Of a stretch of 64,000 bases of DNA, positions 57,356-64,000 are shown piece by piece. The DNA comes from Agapetus fuscipes (taxonomy: Eukaryota; Arthropoda; Insecta; Trichoptera; Glossosomatidae), in NCBI GenBank assembly GCA_951799405.1, contig CATOGX010000095.1, positions 29,001-93,000 of the forward strand, given 5' to 3'. The notes beneath the pieces were generated by a model, which did no database searches, was not told the DNA's origin, and saw only the letters and a program-made list of their open reading frames with translations. Numbering within the stretch: the first letter of the stretch is position 1; each line of letters opens with the position of its first letter. A program made the position numbers and the translations under genes.

Positions 57356-58550
57356 AGATAGATAGATTTATTTTCACATTAAAGTACATGACAGGTTTTA
57401 AACCTAATGCATACAATAATTAAAAAACATTCACAAGTAACCGAAATCAGCTTAGGAGAAACGGAAGCCTCTGTCTAAGCTGATTTTCACTCAGGTGGAA
57501 GATATCAACCGAAGAGGAGATCTCATTGAGTATAGCCATACCTATACTCTGTGAGTATAGCCATTGCCCTCCCCACAGTCATAACCCTAGGTAGGTTAGT
57601 CCTGCATCTTGGGAGTAGCAATATATGACTCCGACGAAACGTGGAGAAAATCGTTCTTCTCTTTTGCACGGTCAGTAAAATCTGTTTTTTTCATTCTTTA
57701 AAATGTCTAACGACCGTAATCATAATTTAAAATCCATGAAATAAACTTGTTGTCTAATTCTCATACCTACTAAAATATGGCTACATTTCATAAAAATCAG
57801 TCAAGCCATCTCATGGGAGTGTCATCACAAATGCACAGGCAGAGACATGTAAGTTTGTGCTTACAAACAAACATACCATTAATACTCGTACATTAATGTA
57901 AACCAACTCCTGCCTCATTTTCCTGAAACGGGTTGGCATTAGCAAAAGTGGACCTATTAGAAAACATTTGTTGACCTCTTCCCTAGCAATTCGGCCTTGC
58001 GACGTCACAATTTTGTCATGTGCAGATCTTATTGTGTTTATTTTCAATAAATTTATTATTTAATTGTAAACATAATTGTTGATCTGTAATGTTGGCAGCT
58101 AAGTTTTTTTAAATTATAATTTCTGTATGATGTATCTTCAAGTAAGTATTATGTCTACACTTGTAAAATGTACTTCATTATTTGTGTTACCGAACTTATA
58201 GTCTGGTATGTGGCTCCCATACTGTAATTTGTTTTTAAGATCCTGTGCAACAGACTCCCTAGATTTCAGAGACTCTAGGGGTCTATGACACTTGTTGTAG
58301 TGCTGCAGAGGTGTTTACAAGCTTGGTCGTCGCTACAAAGCGCCAATACTCAAGGAAGAACCAGTTGCAAGGTTTTATGATTTTTTCAACCCAGTGATTA
58401 GAATACTTGAAAATTTAAATGGTATACTTGACTAAGGATCAGTTGAAAAAATGGTTGACGTTTCGAATGTCACTCCTGCTTCTTCAAAGATCGGTAAGAG
58501 TTTCAGGGCTTAAGTTCATTTTAGGTTTTGGTTTTGAGAGATGAGTTTTA

Positions 58551-58707
58551 GGCTGGTTTTAGTGTCGCGCTGACCCTTCAAAATATTTGAACTTAGAGTT
58601 TTAGAATGGCGCGTAGCTGTCAGTGCGCAACGCTTCCTACAAGTTCATAAATTTTGTCTGTCAGCGCTGACAGTCAGCGTGTTGTCAGCGCGACACTAAA
58701 ACCAGCC
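58551..58707. mobile_element. Harbinger-type MITE (unit 4 copy)
   Basis: The unit 4 version of 3477-3632. Confidence 0.7.
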
Positions 58708-59343
58708 TAAAAATCCAATATCAATCTCCATTTACTCTCAGTGTCTGAAAACCAAGCAACGCAACTCACACCACAGCACTGCGCAGCTAACGGCCCTGCA
58801 ACCGGATAAGGACAACTGCCACATTACCAACACCTCTGCGGCACTATAACAAGTGTCATGGACCCCTAGAGTCTCTTGAATCTAGGGAATCTCGCGCACA
58901 GGCTTCCTTAAAAAAAATGTAAGATTCACATTAGGTGGCGGTTGAGCCATGGATTATCTGTGACTGCAGCGTCTTATCTTTTCTTGATGGGGTTATATTG
59001 TGGGAATACAAACAAATATTACATTGCTAGATAAAATCTTTATTATAAACAATATTCATTTTCATTGTTATCATTAGAATGGAAGCTATAATCTGAGTTG
59101 CAAACATTTATTGGTATTTAAGGCTTATATTTAATGCACCCTAACAGGCAAACCCATTTTTTTTTATTGGTGCACAACAGGTTGCCCTAATTACAGTGCA
59201 CCCTGATAAAACACATGTAAGCTCGTGCTCACACATGCTGCATGTGTACTAACAAAAAAAACCTCACATGATCAGATACCTTGCAACTCCTGCTACCCTT
59301 TCCTGAAACTGGGATGGCATTGGCAAAAGTGAAACATGTCTTA

Positions 59344-59686
59344 GTCCGGTCGATAGCTCAGTTGGTAGAGTGCTTGCATTCTACCTCGTGAGCTCGGGTT
59401 CGAATCCCACCGAGGAGGGTGTCAGAAATGATTTCCTATTTCGGTGTGTATTTCAAACCCCATAATATAAATACCGGCGAGGTTTACTCAGCCTTCACAA
59501 TAAATGAGTACCAGCCCCCTCGGGAGCTGGGAAATTCCCACTTCAACTGAAGTGGTTGGCGTAAGGCCGGCCCCCTTACCTGTAAAAATAAATAGGTTCA
59601 ACTCGCCACATGCGACCCCTTCGGGGATAACGCGGCAAGAAGTTACACTATATGTGTAGCTTAGTTGCGTTTGCGTTGCGTTTTGC
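59344..59686 (+). mobile_element. tRNA-derived SINE, full length
   Basis: GTCTTA is duplicated at 59338-59343 and 59687-59692 and is single in units 1-3. The head has box A (TAGCTCAGTTGGTAGAGTG) and box B (GGTTCGAATCC) in tRNA-like spacing. An unrelated body follows, and the tail ends in GCGTTTGCGTTGCGTTTTGC repeats. The anticodon arm does not pair, so it is not a tRNA gene. Confidence 0.85.
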
Positions 59687-60920
59687 GTCTTAACAGCATG
59701 GGGGGTAAGCCTCATACCAACCTATTTGTCTAGGAACTTAAGTATTTCCGAAAGTGAAATAGTTGAACAACTTAAAATCAAATTTAAATTAAACTTAAAT
59801 GCCTAAAATAGTCACAACTGTTGTACAAGGGTCAGGGCCATCTTTTAGGTTTTCTAAGCAACGTCCTCAGCCAGAAGGTGGTGCCACTATGAAGTCATGT
59901 TTAAATTAATGCTTTGAACAACATTTTGTCTCCCATTTGCGGTCGTAGTTGACTATATTATTTTCACATTCGACAATTTGTAAAAATTGTTTAATAAGTT
60001 TGGATACCCTCGGAGGCATTCAATGGTACGCGTTCCCCAAATGCTCCAAAAAGTTGACAAAAAGGAAAACAAACTGGTATAGTAACTATATTGTGTTGGT
60101 ATAGTATCTTTTCAGATGTAAAGTATTTATATTTATTGTAGTTGAGAAACCTACCAAAATAAAAAGCAAAAAAGCATGAAGGGGCGACACAGGCGCCCTT
60201 TACATTTTTTTAGTAATTTTGAAGTACTTGAGGCATCAAAACTCAAAAAAATTTTGGAACCTGTAAAATAATTGTTACCTCATTAGAAAAAAATAATTAA
60301 ATATTTTTTTTATTTTGTTATTGCTAGGTATAACATTTTTTTGTTTTTTTTCACATTGGTTTTTATTCCTGACTGAAATTATTTTAAGGAAGAAACATTT
60401 TCACACAATGAATTCGAAAAATGGTAAATCATTCAAGTAATAAAGGAAGCTGTTCAAAAATCAAATTTGGGAAATTTCATAATTCGGAAATTAAAAAAAA
60501 AAAAATGTTCCATTTTTAATACATGCTTTAAATTATTAAATTCTTTCTATTTTTACTTTTTCTGTCTTTTTTCGTATTTCTGATTTACTATTTAATTTTA
60601 TTTTAAAGTTTATATTTTTCCATCTAGAGCTTTTTTTCATTTTTGTTTGTTTAATTTTAGATATACTTAATATTTTTTATTTTTATTAAATTTTTATGTT
60701 GTAAGACTTTTTCTAAGTTTTCATTTTTTTATTTGTGCTTTGTAAATATTGTATCTCAAATTATTACAAAAAAAAATCCTTCATGTCGACATTTGTACAA
60801 TTTTTTATAGTTTAATACCCCTTCCTTTTTTATATATAAGATGTTTTGTACTTTTGTCAAATTTTCATTTTTGTCCATTTTTGATAAAATTAAAAAAAAA
60901 ATTATTATGTATTAAATCAA

Positions 60921-61052
60921 ATGAACATAGAAACGAAGAACAGAAATCGATTTAACGCCGAAGACTGTATTCAAATTGCTCTTACATCAAAAAGTCCCAA
61001 TTTTGAAGTAATTGCAGCAAACATGCAGCAACATCATTTCTCCAAAGACTGA
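60921..61052 (+). other. Short 43-residue frame, unit 4 copy
   Basis: The same frame as 5587-5718. Confidence 0.2.
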
Positions 61053-61259
61053 AAGGGAAACCTGAAAATCTAAATTTTTTGTTTGATCCAATTTGAGAAT
61101 TTTATTTTGTTTGTCTATACATATTTATTATTTTCCGTGTAAATTAATTCAAAAGAGAATGTTTATTTAAAATATACATTGATCATATTTTTTTCAAAAT
61201 GGAAGGAAGGGGTACAATCGACTTACACAAAAATATTTTGGGATAATGGATGACTCTGA

Positions 61260-61581
61260 ATGAAATGAAAGAAGTATGCAAGGACAGGAAGAAGGTTTTG
61301 TTCTTTTTTATATTTAAATGTAATTTATTATTCGTATTCCTTGACTTATAGGTTGGTATGAGGCTGACCACCCAAACTGTAAAAAATGGTTCCCTTTGCC
61401 TATGTCACCCCTGTGTCAGGGAAGGTCGGCAAAAGTTGTGGGGCTTATGTTCATTTGAGGTTTGGATTTTATTTGTAAGTTCACATTCAGCATTTGTAAG
61501 CGCGAACTACACGTGTTGGTTTGTGGGCATACATCTGAGAGCTTTAAATGAATATATCTTTGCAACTTAGATTATAGATTA
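61260..61581 (+). mobile_element. RTE-like LINE 3' end, unit 4 copy
   Basis: Orthologous to 5900-6246. Confidence 0.75.
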
Positions 61582-62589
61582 AAGATTTAAAAAAGTTCCC
61601 CGACCACTGGTTTATATATCAAAATTTGAAAATAAAAGATTACAGAAACCAATGAAAATGCCAATAGTCCATTTTTATTAAGATTCAAAAGAAAGAACTA
61701 CTTTTTTGCTCTAGTACTCATAGTTGACATTTTTCACTTTTTCGAAAATTCAAGATGGCTTCCGAAAAGCTTTGTTTTTATTTTTATCCTCATTTCGTTT
61801 TAGAAAATGGAAATTTCGCGTTTTGGCGGGGTTATTTTTTAAGGTGTAATGTACCAACCCAACAAAGACTAAGTAATTTTTTTTTTTTTTTTTTTAATTG
61901 GCATTACAGGAAGTTAGGAACTGGACCCAAATAACTAAAAGAAGGGTATAGAACTACATTTTGAATTTTTTTGTGTATATTTAATGACATCTTAGGTGTT
62001 TAAATTCAATCTAAAATTTAAGTATTTTTACCTTCTTTTACCATAAAAAAATCATGAAGTCACACAAAAACACTGAAATGACCTTGGCTTGAAATGAGGA
62101 AATGAGGGGGTCATTTTCCTCAAAAGGGGGAGGGGTAAAAAAAAAGTTGGTATTAGAATAGAAGCTTCTTAAGGTCTTATTCAATCTCTAAAAATTAATT
62201 TATGTATTTCGAAGCGGTATGGAAGATAAAAAAAATTTTAAGTGATCAAAAATAGTATTTTTAAGAGGCAAGTAATCACTGAAATACACACTACAGCCAA
62301 GGATGACTGAAGATTTTAAAGGTTTTTTTGTCACAAGGGAGTAAGAATATGAACCTTTTATCATTTTGACATCATGTAGGTTATCTCATTGCTTAGTTTG
62401 CAGCCGATGATGCACTCGTAGGACTTTTTTTTTTAAGAAATCATCAACGGGAGACTCCTTAGATTCTAGAGACTCTAGGGGTCTATGACACTTTTTGTAG
62501 TGCCACAGAGGTGTACGAGCTTGGTCTTCGTTACAAAGCGCCAATACTCAAGCAAGACCCAGTTGCTGTAAGGCTGGTTGGACCTTTAG

Positions 62590-62746
62590 TGACCGGTTTT
62601 TGGTAAAGGTTTTATGAATTTTTTCAAGCCTGCGAACACCGCGTAGTTCAGTGGCATCTTGGACCGGTCCGTAGTCTAGTGGCAACATTTTGGACTAGTA
62701 AATGGAAGGTTAAAAAATTCATAAAACCTTTACCAAAAACCGGTCA
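62590..62746. repeat. 35-bp inverted repeat with tRNA-like boxes (unit 4)
   Basis: Arms 62590-62624 and 62712-62746. Confidence 0.7.
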
Positions 62747-63185
62747 AATGGTCAAAATGGAGTTCTATACCCTTCTTGGAAAATTTTGATGCAAAAGTTG
62801 TAGAAAAAAACAAAAAATTACCTAACATTAGGCAAGCTATAACCTAACAATATTTCACATGTAGCTATTTATAACATGACTTGTAGTAAAGAACATTTAA
62901 TTGTAAACAACTTGTTCCTTCAAATTTTTTATGTATCTCCAACGGTTTAGATGTTGTAGGATTAATCGCTAGCGCTTGAAACGAGCAAATTCGCTCAAAT
63001 TCAAAACTTGGGGGCTATAATTTGAGAACCGCTGGTCCTAATTTTTTACAAAGTGTGTTTTGACCCCAGAATGTAAGTTGCAATACACATGAATTTTTAA
63101 AAAATATTAAAAATCATGATGCAACACCCATTGTGTGATTTGAAATGGAATGACCCCTATGCTACAAAAAGCCGATCGTGCAGGA

Positions 63186-63740
63186 TCAGAAGCCCTCAAG
63201 TTGTTTTAGTTTGGTCAGGCTTGTTTGGGCTACAAGTTTGAATTGCTGTTGCAAAACGGCCTTCTTCACAAGCAGAATTTCACTGATTTTCTTTTCCAGT
63301 CCTGCTGAAAAAACCCCATTTGCCAAAAGGGTCAGCTTAGTTGAAAGGATGTCAAATCGCATATTTAGTAGGTGGGCTGTAGGATAAGAGTTTCCCTCCA
63401 AAAGGTCAATCAATTCAACCAGTGCCACACAGTTTTCAGCAACAAAAGTAGCCTGCATCTGCGTAGTAAGAACCAACTCTGGTGTCATGTTCTTAAGATG
63501 GGAAACACCTGCTCATCTACGACAAACAAACGACAGCTCATCTAAAAACTCTAAGATATCTGCCAAGTGATCCGCCAAATATGTCACCAAGTGAAACCAG
63601 CTGTTCCACCTGGTACGGACAGGCATGGGAAACAGACGGAGGAATTCTAAGTATTTGCGCTTGTGTTTCCTCGTGTTTAAATAGGCACTCTTTACTTTTG
63701 AAACTACTGTGTTTAATTCTTCCAGATTGTTTTGCCACAA
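63186..63740 (-). pseudogene. hAT-like transposase remnant (unit 4)
   Basis: A third copy of the relic at 7855-8409, with the same internal stop and frame change. Confidence 0.45.
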
Positions 63741-64000
63741 TTGACCAACGAGATTAATCTATAAACAAAAAAGAGAAAAACGATTTAAAAATTGAACATT
63801 TGGTCATTCTAACATCTATTATTCTAGATAGTTCAATATTTTAAGTAGGTCCTACAACCTAGAAAATGACAATGTAGGCATGGATATATACAATGGATAA
63901 TATACATGGATATATTAATACTTCCTTTATTAATGTAGGCCTATATTTTTCTTTTTCGTCATCATTTTTGTGGGGGCATTAGGCCTAGGAGTCCATAGAG

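Larger units (their letters stand above)
40074..57923. repeat. Tandem unit 3 (contains ZF3)
   Basis: Carries blocks A, B and C, the ZF3 gene and its 5' flank, closely matching unit 1 outside insertions. Its own insertions are the 40350-44344 element, two P-like elements and the long inverted repeat at 55838-57355. Confidence 0.85.
57924..64000. repeat. Tandem unit 4 (cut by the window end)
   Basis: Blocks A, B and most of C, collinear with unit 3 without its 40350 insertion. By analogy a fourth zinc-finger gene should follow 1.5-3 kb beyond the window. Confidence 0.85.

Noticed and set aside
59344..59420. Genuine tRNA gene
   Set aside because: Boxes A and B are present but acceptor and anticodon stems do not pair, and it is followed by a SINE body with flanking duplication.
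1..64000. CRISPR arrays, bacterial operons, phage or plasmid functions
   Set aside because: Repeats are not regularly spaced short repeats, genes are spliced and the element families are eukaryotic.

Overview
The window is eukaryotic nuclear DNA: AT-rich, with spliced genes, no bacterial gene organisation, and dense in transposable elements. The mix suggests an insect, most likely a moth or butterfly. It combines C2H2 zinc-finger paralogues starting MDIVKQEQ with RTE- and CR1-like LINE ends, tRNA-derived SINEs, and hAT, piggyBac, Harbinger and P-like elements. The lepidopteran call is an inference and was not tested by any search.

Layout. Positions 1-2840 hold LINE reverse-transcriptase remnants. 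The rest is a tandem array of one ancestral unit, each beginning at the motif GAAACGGG(T/C)TGGCAT: unit 1 at 2841-29503, unit 2 at 29504-40073, unit 3 at 40074-57923, unit 4 at 57924 to the window end. Each complete unit reads spacer A/B, spacer C (lost in unit 2), a minus-strand two-exon zinc-finger gene, and that gene's 5' flank. The three genes share the same first exon, splice sites and first finger but carry 9, 20 and 13 fingers. ZF1 (10219-13047) is shortened at its 3' end by a 13-bp deletion. ZF2 (34572-38311) looks intact. ZF3 (50787-55541) is broken in exon 1 by an 885-bp P-like insertion.

The length differences between units come from later insertions, many with readable target-site duplications. 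Unit 1 carries a 6.3-kb insertion with an apparently intact Harbinger element (14171-18933), whose 342-aa transposase and 293-aa Myb/SANT partner both splice without a break. It also carries a four-level nest: genomic unit, then a Ty3/Gypsy element (20767-29447), then a hAT element inside one LTR (25457-29337), then a LINE fragment inside the hAT transposase (28006-28536). Unit 2 carries a 1651-bp TIR element, stacked TTA-type MITEs, a CR1-like LINE fragment and a 945-bp hAT MITE. Unit 3 carries a 4.0-kb CCCAGATAGCA element with a piggyBac relic inside, two P-like insertions and a 1.5-kb long-inverted-repeat element. Unit 4 has a tRNA-derived SINE.

No tRNA, rRNA or CRISPR locus was found. The host content is the zinc-finger family; almost everything else is mobile DNA. 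The unit copies provide empty-site alleles for one another, which makes many element boundaries exact.
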